Below, piece after piece: positions 25,100-34,433 of a stretch of DNA of 64,000 nucleotides (positions are counted from its first letter, which is position 1; every line of letters starts with the position of its first letter). The DNA is from Bacteroidota bacterium (GTDB lineage: Bacteria; Bacteroidota; Bacteroidia; Chitinophagales; LD1): NCBI GenBank assembly GCA_016722375.1, contig JADKJG010000003.1, positions 1-64,000 of the forward strand, read 5' to 3'. The notes below the pieces were generated by a model, which was given only the letters and a program-made list of their open reading frames with translations, did no database searches and was not told the origin of the DNA. A program made the translations under genes and the position numbers.

Positions 25100-25122
25100 T
25101 TTTTTAGTTAGTCGGCTTGTTA

Positions 25123-25308
25123 TTAATTAGCTCCTTTTCCCAATACAAAAGAATCTAATGACCACAAAAAGATATGGAATTTGAAATCATCCTGGGGGAA
25201 GACCCGATAATAGCCTTGTCCATTTTTGGGATCCATTTCATTCGTAAGCATCACAATCGCATCCGCCGCCTTTAATTTTTCGTGATAAACAGTTTGCTTT
25301 GAAATCAA
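25123..25308 (-). CDS. possible gene fragment (61 aa)
   Basis: A minus-strand frame reading KAADAIVMLTNEMDPKNGQG and DDFKFHIFLWSLDSFVLGKG has a protein-like composition but matches no family I know. Sequence upstream of 25308 is closed by stops, so if real it is either a short protein or the last part of a decayed gene. The rest of 25101-25497 shows nothing. Confidence 0.25.
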   Translation of the reverse strand: MISKQTVYHEKLKAADAIVMLTNEMDPKNGQGYYRVFPQDDFKFHIFLWSLDSFVLGKGAN

Positions 25309-25497
25309 ACTGTGCGTGCAGAATCACACAGCTTACTTATAGGCTCGAGCGAATTCTAATCTTTAATTCCGTTTTACCCTTTTTATCGCTTGGCCTCGCT
25401 TGCTCTTCTCCCGGGAGGAATCTTGTGAATCAGCTTTCCTACTTACCTCAGGCAAACTTCTTTTAGTTTTAAAAGGCTTTCGAAGCTTTGATCTGAA

Positions 25498-27138
25498 TTA
25501 TTCCTTAATAAATCTTTTGGTGATCTCACCACTATCCGTTTTCAGATGGAGGAGGTACATGCCTTTTGGGAAATTGCTTACATCTACATCAAAGTTAGAG
25601 TCAGTCAATTTGTTTTCTGCTACTACTGCACCGAGCAGGTTGCAAATTTGGTAACGTGTGTTTGCGCTATTTAAGCTCGTAGTAATGTGCAGGGTATTGA
25701 TGGTGGGATTGGGAAAAATATTTACACTATTATTTGCCGCTTCAATGATGCCAACAGTCTTACAAGAGTAGTAAGAATGAGTGCTGTCACCACTTACCCA
25801 CGAACCATTGAAATAGGCCTGTCTCGCGACGTAATCTGTCAAACTATTGTTGGCATCATAGGTGTACTTTCTTTGTTCATAGTCCACCCAGATTGCGCCG
25901 TCCCAAGGTTGATACAAAGAGCTTGTCATGTTATTATTGGCATCGTAGGTATATATATATTGGTAGTTGTCAGCCCAAACCGTGACATTCCATGCTTGAC
26001 GCAAATAGCTTATCATGTTATTATTAGCATCGTAGGTGGATACATAGTGGTAGTTGTTCACCCAAGCCGTATCCTTCCATGTTTGGAATAATTCAACTGT
26101 CTCGTCATTATTGGCATTGAAGGTATATGCATATCGTGTGTTGTTCGCCCAGGTCGTGCCATTCCATGTTTGACGCAAATCACTTGTTTTGTTACTATTG
26201 GCATCGAAAGTGTCTGTATATAGGACGTTGTTCAGCCAGACTGTGTCGCCCCATACTTGGTGCAAATCACTTGTGTTGTTATTATTGGCGTCGTAAGTCC
26301 AGATATCTTGACTGAGGTTCGCCCAAACTGTATCCTTCCATGTTTGACGCAAATCACTTGTTTTGTTCTTGTTGGCGTCATAGGTGAATATTCCCTGATC
26401 GTGGTTCAACCAAGCTGTGCCATTCCATAATTGACGCGAATCACTTGTCATGTTATCATTGGCATCATAGGTATATATGTGTAAATCGCTGTTCTCCCAG
26501 ACCGTACCGCTCCCTGTTTGATACAAATAGCTTGTCTTGTTATTATGGGCATCGTAGGTAGAGACATATTTGTAACTGTTCCCCCAAGCCGTACCGTTCC
26601 ATGTCTGAAACAAATGGCTTGTGTCATTCTTATTGGTATCGAAGTTGTATAGATGTTGCCAGTCGTTTTTCCAAACTGTTCCATCCCATGTTTGGTGCAA
26701 ATCCTTCGTAACGTTATTATTGCTATCGTAGTTACCTATTCTTTGATCGGAGTTCACGCAAGCCGTATCGTTGCAGACTTGATGCAATTCACCGGTCTTG
26801 TTATTGTTGGCATCAAAGGTTAAAAAGAACTTGCTGGTAAGATTCCAACTATTATTAAGGGTGTCCAATTTATAGTTGTATCCGCTGTCTATGTAGCACT
26901 TTAAAGAAGTCGCGCCCATGGCTTTGGATAAATGTTCCTGTGTATCCGGTATTCTGTTGTGCGAAGGGCGGTCTATTTGTACTTGTTCGTTCGCTTGGTT
27001 TACAGAGATAGGCTTCTCAAGTATTTGTTCCTGTGTTATAGCGATAGCATCGCTAGAAGGAAACTGTTTCCCTTGCGCAAACAGACCGGAGATGAACATC
27101 AGCAAGCAGATGGCGGTGAGGGGTAGATTTTTTTTCAT
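25498..27138 (-). CDS. T9SS-exported protein built of 29-residue YDANNN repeats
   Basis: A 546-aa protein with a signal peptide (LPLTAICLLMFISGLFAQ). Residues 110-440 hold eleven intact 29-residue repeats and a partial one at each end. A typical unit runs TSDLRQTWNGTTWANN, a variable hexapeptide, then YTYDANNNM; Trp in WNGTxW and the YDANNNK turn are nearly constant. The last 80 residues are a type A Por secretion domain (INIFPNPTINTLHI, then FPKGMYLLHLKTDSGEIT). The repeats resemble the tyrosine-rich YD repeats of RHS-like surface proteins. Likely an adhesin or matrix protein. Units drift by substitution but not in length, so slippage variation is possible. Confidence 0.85.
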   Translation of the reverse strand: MKKNLPLTAICLLMFISGLFAQGKQFPSSDAIAITQEQILEKPISVNQANEQVQIDRPSHNRIPDTQEHLSKAMGATSLKCYIDSGYNYKLDTLNNSWNLTSKFFLTFDANNNKTGELHQVCNDTACVNSDQRIGNYDSNNNVTKDLHQTWDGTVWKNDWQHLYNFDTNKNDTSHLFQTWNGTAWGNSYKYVSTYDAHNNKTSYLYQTGSGTVWENSDLHIYTYDANDNMTSDSRQLWNGTAWLNHDQGIFTYDANKNKTSDLRQTWKDTVWANLSQDIWTYDANNNNTSDLHQVWGDTVWLNNVLYTDTFDANSNKTSDLRQTWNGTTWANNTRYAYTFNANNDETVELFQTWKDTAWVNNYHYVSTYDANNNMISYLRQAWNVTVWADNYQYIYTYDANNNMTSSLYQPWDGAIWVDYEQRKYTYDANNSLTDYVARQAYFNGSWVSGDSTHSYYSCKTVGIIEAANNSVNIFPNPTINTLHITTSLNSANTRYQICNLLGAVVAENKLTDSNFDVDVSNFPKGMYLLHLKTDSGEITKRFIKE

Positions 27139-27579
27139 ACAAGTTACTTTATTTGGTTTTTAATTTTTGTCTCTTCGGTTTACTACAGAACGGTTGGTAT
27201 TCGCTGCAAAAGGGAAAGCGAAAGGCTATAGTGCTCTGACCAAGAATGACCTACTTATATGTCTCTTCGGATACTTGCCACTTTGCACTTCTTTTTCCCT
27301 CTGACAATGAAAACTTCTTCAAAGAACTTTTCTACCTACGACCCTGAGTAGGTCGTTTCATGCCTCAAGTATAGCAATAATAATGCTGACCCGCGAAAAT
27401 ATTTTCGGACATCTTCTCTGATTTCTGGAAATTGACAAATACCCCAAAAACTCCGACCCCTTATGATGGTAGCCGGAAAATAGAGGGTGAACTCATCGAA
27501 TAAGTAACTTCTCTCTCAGCAACAGAAACCCATCCTTGATTTGGATACTGCCTATTTGAGGTTCAATACTGCTTTCGCT
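27139..27579. other. intergenic, no gene seen
   Basis: 441 bp without a convincing frame or hairpin, between the start of the repeat protein and the end of the methyltransferase gene. Confidence 0.6.
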
Positions 27580-28858
27580 TTACCGTGAAGCAGGAATAAC
27601 TTCTGCTTCTTTGCGGGTATTCACTGTCTGCTTCATGCCGTATAGCTCAGCCCAAACACCGGTATATGGTCGGTCGAAAACGGGAGGATTTGACAAATCC
27701 ATCCGCAGACCACTTTGGGTATTGGTGATGTTGCGATTGCGGTCGTTCTTATCCAAGTTTTTGTGGGCCGTGATGCTCCAGCAGGTAGAGTTACCGTTAG
27801 CAGCCACATCCACGCTCCAGCGCAAGAAGAGTTGCCACATGCGGAAGTAACGGTTGCCGTAGTGTGTGTTGATATAGGCTTCATTGCGCATCCAGTTTTT
27901 GTACCAGCGACGAATAGTATGCGAATAGTGAATGCCAATGTTTTCAACGTGCAGCGCTTCAAAGTTTGCGCTCTGTAAAGAGTCAATGAGGAAAGCAAGC
28001 GGGGTAGATGCATCAGCACCGCTGAAAATGTTTTCGCCCATGAAGAGACCCCATACGAGGTCTTGCCAGTGCTGGCCTTTTTGAAAAATACCCGGATTAG
28101 CGCGCAGACCTGCTTGTTGCAAATAGAACAAGCCGTCGTCTTCGAGCATATCATAAATCATTTTGATAAAGCCCTTGAATTTGCGTATGCCGACGTGCTC
28201 GCCCATTTCGAGGCAGGAGATTTGGTTGTAGGTGTTTCCCTTGGGGATGTCGCGATAATCCATACATAAGAATGCGTGCTTTGTCGCTCACTCCATGGTC
28301 TTTGATTTGCTGCATACCCCAGTCATGACCGTCTTGTGCAATGGTGACACCGGTGCTGTCTGTGCCATGGTTTTTAGCGGCATAGGCAACGAGGGTTCCC
28401 CATCCGCAACCGATGTCGAGGTGGCGGTCGCCGGGTTTCATAAATAGTTTGTTGCAGACCATTTGCATCTTGCGGTCTTGTGCTTGTTCCAGCGTTTCGT
28501 TTTCGGCATCTAAAAAAAATCCGCTGGTATAAACCATGCGCGGGCCGAGATAGGCTGCAAAGAAATCGTTGCCGCGGTCGTAGTGGGAGCGGATGATGCG
28601 TTCGTCCTGACTTTTAGAGTGAATTAATGTTTCAGGAATCAGCCGGGAGAAGAAAAATTTCCAATGGTGTGCTGTGAGTGAGTAGCGGAAGTAGCCATTA
28701 CGCACCTTCATAAATTCTTCAAAGTCGCCCTTGATGTCAATATTGCCGTCCATAAAATCTTCCACGAAATGTCCGAAAGAAGGGTTGTTTCCGGTTACGT
28801 AACGCGCACGGGTGGCGTTGGTTTTAGGGACAATGAAGTCCAGTGCTGTTGCAGTCAT
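27580..28858 (-). CDS. CFA-synthase-like methyltransferase, similar to sphingolipid C9-methyltransferase; frameshifted
   Basis: About 425 aa in two frames. The upstream part has the SAM motif LDIGCGWGTLVAYAAKNHG preceded by SHYDRGNDFFAAYLGPRMVY and TSGFFLDAENETLEQAQDRK. The downstream part begins MDYRDIPKGNTYNQISCLEM and contains LVWGLFMGENIFSGADASTP and IGIHYSHTIRRWYKNWM. One extra base near 28267 (ATTCTTATGTATGG where ATTCTTTGTATGG would read CMDYRD) separates them. The GADASTP and HYSxTIxRWYxNW blocks are typical of fungal/plant sphingolipid C9-methyltransferases, relatives of CFA synthase. The substrate is thus a lipid chain, perhaps a sphingoid base, since Bacteroidota make sphingolipids; this is inference. 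Confidence 0.85.
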
Positions 28859-28887
28859 GCTATTTTTAATTCGAATAAAAAAGTCGC

Positions 28888-28895
28888 CAAAAGTA
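28888..28895 (-). promoter_or_regulatory. -7 box of the methyltransferase gene
   Basis: TACTTTTG on the minus strand matches TAnnTTTG and lies 30 bp before the ATG at 28858. Confidence 0.45.
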
Positions 28896-28944
28896 ACTTA
28901 TTATATGAGGAAAACTATAAAGGCAACCTCCTATAAAAAAAGGT

Positions 28945-29016
28945 GTCGCCTCTGCAGGAATCGAACCTGCATTTAAAGTTTAGGAAACTTCCGTTCTATC
29001 CATTGAACTAAGAGGC
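28945..29016 (-). tRNA. tRNA-Arg (anticodon CCT)
   Basis: A 72-nt cloverleaf on the minus strand. Acceptor CGCCTCT pairs with AGAGGCG, the anticodon loop is TTCCTAA in a GAAGT/ACTTT stem, and the T arm is CAGG-TTCGATT-CCTG. Discriminator A; CCA is not encoded. Reads the rare AGG codon. Confidence 0.93.
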
Positions 29017-29063
29017 GAAAATAGGGGGCGGGGCGAAAATAAAAAATCCGTTCTCTGAAAAGA

Positions 29064-31164
29064 CTACTTGATGATATTGCCGTTCGTCGCCCCTTCCTTC
29101 GGTGCAACAAAATGTAGTTTGCCATCCGCATCCTCCGCCATCAAAATCATTCCTTTAGATTCGATACCGCGCAGCTTTCGCGGAGCCAGGTTGGCTACTA
29201 CCGAAACCTGTAGGCCGATAATTTCTTCTGGCTTGAAGAATTCCGCAATGCCGGATACTACCGTTCTGGTTTCAAAGCCGAGGTCAACACTCAGTTTTAA
29301 AAGTTTGTCAGCTTTTTCCACCTTCTCAGCGGTCAAGATTGTGCCGACACGCAAATCAATTTTATCAAAATCATCGAAGGTGATTTCTGATTTTTGAGTA
29401 CTGATTTCTGATTTTTCTTCCATTTCTGATTTCTGATGTCTGTTGTCTGTTGTCTTGTGTCTGTTGTCTGATGTCTGATGTCTAATATCTTGTGTCTGTT
29501 TCAACTTCGCAATTTGTTTTTCAATGGTTTCATCTTCCACTTTCTGATAGAGCAAGGAAGCCTTCCCCTAATTGGTGTCCGGGTTTCAAAAGGTTTTGTC
29601 TGCCTGCGTCACTCCATTTAAACTGCTCCTGATTGAGTTGAAGCAGCTCAAAAATCTTCTTGGAGGTGAAGGGTAGAAAAGGCTCACATAAAATAGCGAG
29701 GCTGGCAATGATTTGAAGACAGTCATAAAGGGTTGCGGCAGTCAATTCCTTATCAGTCTTGATGGTTTTCCACGGCTCCTTCTCCGAAAGCAATTGATTG
29801 CCATGACGCGCTATGTTCATCATTTCCGACAAGGCATCGCGGAACCAGTATTGTTCAATTGCGGCACCTATTTTATCTCGCTGGGTTTCAATAAAGATTT
29901 TCAAGGTCGCATTCTCCTTCGCCTCCGGCACTTGGTTGTCAAAGAATTTTTCGGTTAAGACCATCACCCTGTTCACCAGGTTTCCGAAAATGGCCACCAG
30001 TTCGCTGTTGACGCGCGTTTGATAATCCTTCCAGGTGAACTCGCTGTCTTTGGTTTCCGGTGCAATCGAGCAGAGCACATATCTTAGCTCATCTGCCTTT
30101 TCCGGAAAGTCTTCGATGTATTCATGCATCTCTACGCTCCAGCGTCGGCTCGTACTCATTTTATCGCCCTCCAGATTCAAAAATTCATTGGCGGGTACGT
30201 TATCTGGCAGAATATAATCGCCGTGCATGTGCAACATCACCGGAAAGATGATGCAGTGAAAAACGATATTATCCTTCCCGACGAAATGAACTAATTGTGT
30301 ATCGGTATCTTTCCAATACGGCTCCCAATTTTTTTTATTGTCCAGTGCCCATTGTTTTGTTGCTGATATGTATCCAATCGGTGCATCAAACCAAACATAG
30401 AGCACTTTGCCATCGGCATTGGGTATAGGAACTTTCACACCCCACTCTCCATCACGGGTCATGGCCCGTGGTTGCAAGCCCGCATCAATCCAGCTTTTAC
30501 ACTGACCATAAACATTTGAGCGCCAATCTTTGGCGTGGTCACGAAGCAGCCAAGTGCGCAGCCAGGGTTCGTATTGATCGAGTGGCAGATACCAGTGCTT
30601 CGTTTTGCGAAGAACAGGTTGTTTGCCACTTAAGGTGGAATGAGGTTTAATTAATTCGCGAGGAGAAAGGGATTTGCCGCATCGTTCGCATTGGTCCCCG
30701 AATGCCTTTTCATATCCGCAATTCGGACAGGTGCCTATGATGTAACGGTCGGCGAGAAAAACTTTTTTCTCTTCATCAAAATATTGTTCTGAAGTGATTT
30801 CTTTAAATAGCCCTTTATTATAGAAGTCTAGAAAGAACTCTTGTGCGGTTTTATGATGAAGCGGAGAACTAGTTCGATCATAAATGTCAAATGAAATACC
30901 AAGCTTCTCAAAGCTCTGCTGAATGAGCGTGTGATATTTATCAATAATTGCTTGCGGTGTGGTCTTTTCCTGCAAGGCCTGAAACGTAATGGCCGTGCCA
31001 TGTTCATCGCTGCCACAAACAAAAACCACATCCCTTTGGTTGGCACGCAGATAGCGAACATAAATATCAGCCGGAAGATAGGCTCCCGCCAAATGACCAA
31101 TATGTTTCGGCCCATTTGCATAAGGCAAAGCTGCTGTTACGGTATGTCGCTTCCATTCTTTCAT
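29064..31164 (-). CDS. metG: methionyl-tRNA synthetase, frameshifted near its C-terminus
   Basis: Charges tRNA-Met. ATG 31164 gives MKEWKRHTVTAALPYANGPK and HIGH (HIGHLAG). The zinc knuckle CPNCGYEKAFGDQCERCG and KMSTS are intact, then the anticodon helix bundle up to GHQLGE. An extra G in GGGGAAGGCTTCC (about 29561) ends this frame at 29530; the neighbouring frame continues LLYQKVEDETIEKQIAKLKQ into a linker and a C-terminal EMAPII/Trbp111-like tRNA-binding domain (FDKIDLRVGTILTAEKVEKA ... LRGIESKGMILMA). The joined protein has the usual Bacteroidota length. The linker contains a 7-bp repeat run (29425-29501). The enzyme is essential, so an error or programmed slip must be considered. Confidence 0.92.
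29425..29501 (-). repeat. 11-unit 7-bp tandem repeat in the metG linker
   Basis: Eleven heptamers on the plus strand (TCTGATG, TCTGTTG, TCTTGTG and variants) in perfect register. On the coding strand they read as 7-residue repeats (DIRHQTS, DNRHKTT, DNRHQKS) because three heptamers make 21 bp. It lies in the flexible linker before the tRNA-binding domain. Confidence 0.85.
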
Positions 31165-31337
31165 GTCGGGCGAAGTTGAAAATTTGGCGCGAAGAAACAA
31201 AGATGCAGAGGGCATTGCCGTGATTTTACTTAGAGCAAAGCATCTCTGCTGGGCATTTATAATACTCAAACTCTATCTGTCATCTTCTATCGTAAAGCGG
31301 GTAGGGTTGGCAAGAAATATTTATAGGCTGAGAAAGC

Positions 31338-31595
31338 TTATTTATAAATATTTTTTCGATGTCCTGCACTTCGCACTTCTACTATCCTTATTTCATCGTC
31401 AATAGAATAGACTATTCTGTAGTCTCCTACTCGGATTCGCCACAGATATTCGTCCATGCCTTTAAGTTTTTTACAGCCCTTGGGTCGCGGGTTGTCGGCA
31501 AGGGATTTGATAGCGGGAAATATTTTTCTTAAAACCGGGGTTGGAAGTTTAGCTAAATCTTTTTCAGCATCACGGAGTATGCGAATAGAAAACAT
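31338..31595 (-). CDS. RelE/ParE-family toxin
   Basis: An 85-aa protein from ATG 31595; the frame extends further but the fold starts here. MFSIRILRDAEKDLAKLPTP, then IKSLADNPRPKGCKKLKG, YLWRIRVGDYRIVYSIDDE and VEVRSAGHRKNIY are the RelE fold with its basic patch and the terminal HRKxxY catalytic segment. RelE toxins cut mRNA in the ribosome; ParE forms poison gyrase. The HRKNIY end favours an mRNase. The ATG is 1 bp after the antitoxin stop. Confidence 0.9.
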   Translation of the reverse strand: MFSIRILRDAEKDLAKLPTPVLRKIFPAIKSLADNPRPKGCKKLKGMDEYLWRIRVGDYRIVYSIDDEIRIVEVRSAGHRKNIYK

Positions 31596-31596
31596 A

Positions 31597-31794
31597 TTAC
31601 AACTTACCAGCCTTGATGAGACGTTTTTCAATAGCTTCTAAACTGCTAGACGGCTGACCTTTTCTTAAACTTGCAATGAGCACATCATACAAATCCTCCC
31701 ACATGGCATCGCCGAACTTTTGAACTTGCGCAATGTCAATCTTCAGATATTTCTTCTTTTTCTTTTCGTCAGTAAGTATTTCAATGCCTTTCAT
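31597..31794 (-). CDS. antitoxin of the RelE/ParE pair
   Basis: A 65-aa protein directly ahead of the toxin gene. It begins with a strand and basic run (MKGIEILTDEKKKKKYLKID), then a helix, and ends SSSLEAIEKRLIKAGKL, the usual toxin-wrapping tail. No clear ribbon-helix-helix or HTH. Assignment rests on size, order and spacing. Confidence 0.75.
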   Translation of the reverse strand: MKGIEILTDEKKKKKYLKIDIAQVQKFGDAMWEDLYDVLIASLRKGQPSSSLEAIEKRLIKAGKL

Positions 31795-32348
31795 AATAGT
31801 GCTGTATTTTGATTTCGAAGATACGTAAAAAATACGATTTTTATTGGTTTTGACGCATTTATAAAGCCATGATTTTTTTCGCGGGTAATTGATTCATAGC
31901 AATATAATAGTCAGTCCTTAAAAGGTCATTTCCATCAATTCAAAGATATTGTGGGCGACATTTCTGGGCAGTAGGGTATGGATATTGGAGTAGGGGGAGC
32001 CTTACGGAAGAGATGGTGCCGCAATATTTGGAACACCACAAAAGTGCAGCAAACCATGAAGGTGAAAATTTCATTCTGGAGTAAGAATTTTATTCTATTC
32101 CCAAACCCATGCACTTTTAGTGTATAGTATTCTATTTTTTTCTGTCCTTCTATGTATTGGAAACACCTAAGCAGGAATTTATAAAAGAATACCCTCGTTT
32201 TGCTTACTCCTTGGCTACATAAACTGATTGCATTTTATTTTTGATACTTGATGTTCTAGCCAGAAACCCCCAACCCCACCGAAAACAGTTCTCACTGTTA
32301 CAGAAAAGAAGAAGCTGGTGTTGAAAATAGTATAGTGACTGGGAATTT
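31795..32348. other. intergenic, no gene seen
   Basis: About 550 AT-rich bases between the antitoxin start and the ldcA promoter. No supported frame, 21-bp array or strong hairpin found. Confidence 0.55.
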
Positions 32349-32382
32349 TTTGACTCTTGAACACCGCTTTGTTTTATTTTCG
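32349..32382 (+). promoter_or_regulatory. promoter of the ldcA-pnuC-kinase operon
   Basis: TTTG (32349-32352) and TATTTTCG (32375-32382) with a 22-bp gap, 4 bp before the ATG. Same TATTTTCGCC form as in front of hisS. Confidence 0.5.
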
Positions 32383-32386
32383 CCTC

Positions 32387-33283
32387 ATGCTATTACGACC
32401 GCCAGCCCTTCAAAAAGGAGATACCGTTTATATACTCAGCACTGCCCGAAAAATTACGCTGGAAGAAATTCAGCCCGCTATCGCAATGTTTGAAAAATGG
32501 GGGCTGAAAGTGATTATCGGCAAAACCATTGGTTTAGAGTTTCGTCAATTTGCGGGTACAGATGCCGAGCGCAGAGAAGATTTTCAGACCGCTTTGGACA
32601 ACCAACAGGTGAAGGCTATTATATGCGCCCGTGGGGGTTATGGCACTGTGCGTATGATGGATGAATTGAACTATGATGCTTTCACTCTAAATCCAAAATG
32701 GGTAGTTGGTTTTAGCGATGTTACTTTTCTTCATGTCAATATCTCCAACAACATCGGCATACAGACTTTACATTCTGCGATGCCCTTTAATTTTCCTAAG
32801 GTGTCGGAAGTCTCTATTGAAAGCTTGAGAAAAGAGTTGTTCGGCGAGAAGAACGAATACACGGTTGCTACCCACGCATTGAACCGATTGGGAAATGCAG
32901 AAGGCATCTTGATTGGCGGCAATCTCTCTATTCTATATGGTATCACCGGAACGAAAAGTGGCATCAACACCTCCGGCAAGATTCTGTTTCTCGAAGACCT
33001 CGATGAATACTTATACCACATTGACCGGATGATGATGAACTTGAAGCGTTCCGGCAAACTGAACGATTTGGCGGGTTTAATTGTTGGTGGCTTTACGGAT
33101 ATGAAAGACAATAAAGTTGCCTTCGGAATATCCGCCTATGAAATCATTGCTGAAAATGTTGCTGAGTTTAAGTATCCGGTTTGTTATGGATTTCCTGCCG
33201 GGCATGTAGAAGATAACCGCGCCTTAGTAATGGGTAGAACATACAAACTGCAAGTAACGAAGGAGGATGTAAAAGTCTTTTGA
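32387..33283 (+). CDS. ldcA: LD-carboxypeptidase (peptidase S66)
   Basis: Removes the terminal D-Ala from tetrapeptides during murein recycling in the cytosol. ATG 32387 gives 298 aa. The S66 triad is visible: Ser in VVGFSDVTFL, Glu in ILFLEDLDEYLYH, His in GFPAGHVEDN. Also RGGYGTVRMMDELN, the family's substrate loop. Its TGA overlaps the pnuC ATG, giving translational coupling with an unrelated transport function. Confidence 0.92.
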   Translation: MLLRPPALQKGDTVYILSTARKITLEEIQPAIAMFEKWGLKVIIGKTIGLEFRQFAGTDAERREDFQTALDNQQVKAIICARGGYGTVRMMDELNYDAFTLNPKWVVGFSDVTFLHVNISNNIGIQTLHSAMPFNFPKVSEVSIESLRKELFGEKNEYTVATHALNRLGNAEGILIGGNLSILYGITGTKSGINTSGKILFLEDLDEYLYHIDRMMMNLKRSGKLNDLAGLIVGGFTDMKDNKVAFGISAYEIIAENVAEFKYPVCYGFPAGHVEDNRALVMGRTYKLQVTKEDVKVF

Positions 33284-33843
33284 TGGACGATTATATTGAA
33301 TACTTCGCGGTGGCGTTTGGAGTGATTTATGTGGTGCTGGCGGCCAGGGGAATTATTTGGTGTTGGGCAGCGGGAATTCTAAGCTCCATTCTTTATATCT
33401 ATATCAATCTCCACCACACTCTTTATCAGGATGCCATTCTCCAGACTTATTATGTGTTGGCCGGATTTTATGGCTGGTGGATTTGGAATAAAAAAGATAC
33501 TCATCCCGAGGAGCAGGATGTCCTTACCTGGTCATTATCCAAAAACGGAAAGCTGATTTTGTTGGGAGTAATTCTTGTTCCTCTTTTTGGATATGGTTTT
33601 TCAAAACTCGGCAATTCGCTTCCCTATTTTGATGCGGCAGTTACCGTCTTTAGTTTCATCGCCACCTGGATGACTGCCAAAAAGATTTTAGAGAATTGGT
33701 TATTCTGGATTGTGATTGACGTAATTGCTGCGGGGATGTATTTCGTAAAAGGACTTCATGCTACTTCAGGGCTATATATTTTCTACTCCATAGTAGCGAT
33801 ATATGGATACTATCAATGGCGCAAACAGTTGAAGCTGGTATGA
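33283..33843 (+). CDS. pnuC: PnuC-family vitamin transporter
   Basis: A 186-aa inner membrane protein with seven or so hydrophobic helices: YFAVAFGVIYVVLAARGIIW, then WAAGILSSILYIYINLH, and VLAGFYGWWIWNKK with the conserved YGWW-type substrate motif. PnuC carriers take up nicotinamide riboside by facilitated diffusion with metabolic trapping; the PnuT branch takes thiamine. Downstream overlap with a NadR-like kinase supports nicotinamide riboside, while the TPP riboswitch 600 bp downstream keeps thiamine open. ATG 33283 (a TTG one codon earlier is also in frame). Confidence 0.88.
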   Translation: MDDYIEYFAVAFGVIYVVLAARGIIWCWAAGILSSILYIYINLHHTLYQDAILQTYYVLAGFYGWWIWNKKDTHPEEQDVLTWSLSKNGKLILLGVILVPLFGYGFSKLGNSLPYFDAAVTVFSFIATWMTAKKILENWLFWIVIDVIAAGMYFVKGLHATSGLYIFYSIVAIYGYYQWRKQLKLV

Positions 33844-34358
33844 TTAAAAAAATATCCATCATCGGTACAGAATCTTCGGGCAAAACAGGGTTAGCAGCAA
33901 AGTTGGCAGAACACTACAAAACTATTTATGTACCTGACTATTCTCGGACCTATATCCAAATGTTGGAAAGAAAATACAATCATTCTGATGTATTGAAAAT
34001 TGCCGAAGGGATTATAGAGCAAGAAGATAAAATGGCACACTTAGCTCACCGGATTTTAATCACCGACAATGACCTCGTCAATATCAAAATCTGGTTGCGC
34101 TATTATAAGTGGCCTGTTCCCGATTGGTTGGAGAAAGACATCATCACTCGCCTACCGGATTTATATCTACTGTGCGAGCCTGATATTCCCTGGGTAGGGG
34201 ATGAGCAACGTCAAAATGCACATGACCGAATGGAGCTATTTCATCAGTTCCGAGAAGAACTCGCCGCCATCAATGCCAACTTCAAAAGTATTACTGGTTT
34301 TGGAGTTGAACGTCTGGAAATGGCAGTTTCGACAGTGGATGAATTATTGATGTATTAA
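33840..34358 (+). CDS. NadR-like P-loop kinase (ribosylnicotinamide kinase domain)
   Basis: 172 aa from ATG 33840, overlapping pnuC's TGA by 4 bp. P-loop IGTESSGKTGLAAKLAEHY matches the RNK domain of NadR; YVPDYSRTYI and LITDNDLVNIKIWLRYY supply the other motifs, and RLPDLYLLCEPDIPWVGDEQ and RQNAHDRMELF the substrate lid. No N-terminal NMN adenylyltransferase or HTH, so it is a kinase only. Trapping of the vitamin carried by PnuC is the likely task (nicotinamide riboside to NMN). Confidence 0.85.
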   Translation: MIKKISIIGTESSGKTGLAAKLAEHYKTIYVPDYSRTYIQMLERKYNHSDVLKIAEGIIEQEDKMAHLAHRILITDNDLVNIKIWLRYYKWPVPDWLEKDIITRLPDLYLLCEPDIPWVGDEQRQNAHDRMELFHQFREELAAINANFKSITGFGVERLEMAVSTVDELLMY

Positions 34359-34362
34359 GATG

Positions 34363-34393
34363 CCGATGCCATCGCTTCAAGCGATGGCATCGG
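34363..34393. terminator. 31-bp perfect palindrome after the pnuC/kinase operon
   Basis: Arms CCGATGCCATCGCTT and its exact complement around a single C, starting 4 bp after the stop codon. It can form a very stable stem but lacks a good T tract; probably an RNA 3'-end hairpin or a terminator without U run. Confidence 0.6.
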
Positions 34394-34423
34394 TAAAAAT
34401 TCCTCCGCTCACTTTTCTTTACA

Positions 34424-34431
34424 TACATTTG
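34424..34431 (+). promoter_or_regulatory. -7 box of the TPP-riboswitch transcript
   Basis: TACATTTG matches TAnnTTTG and ends 2-3 bp before the first riboswitch helix, placing the start of transcription at its 5' end. Confidence 0.55.
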
Positions 34432-34433
34432 TG

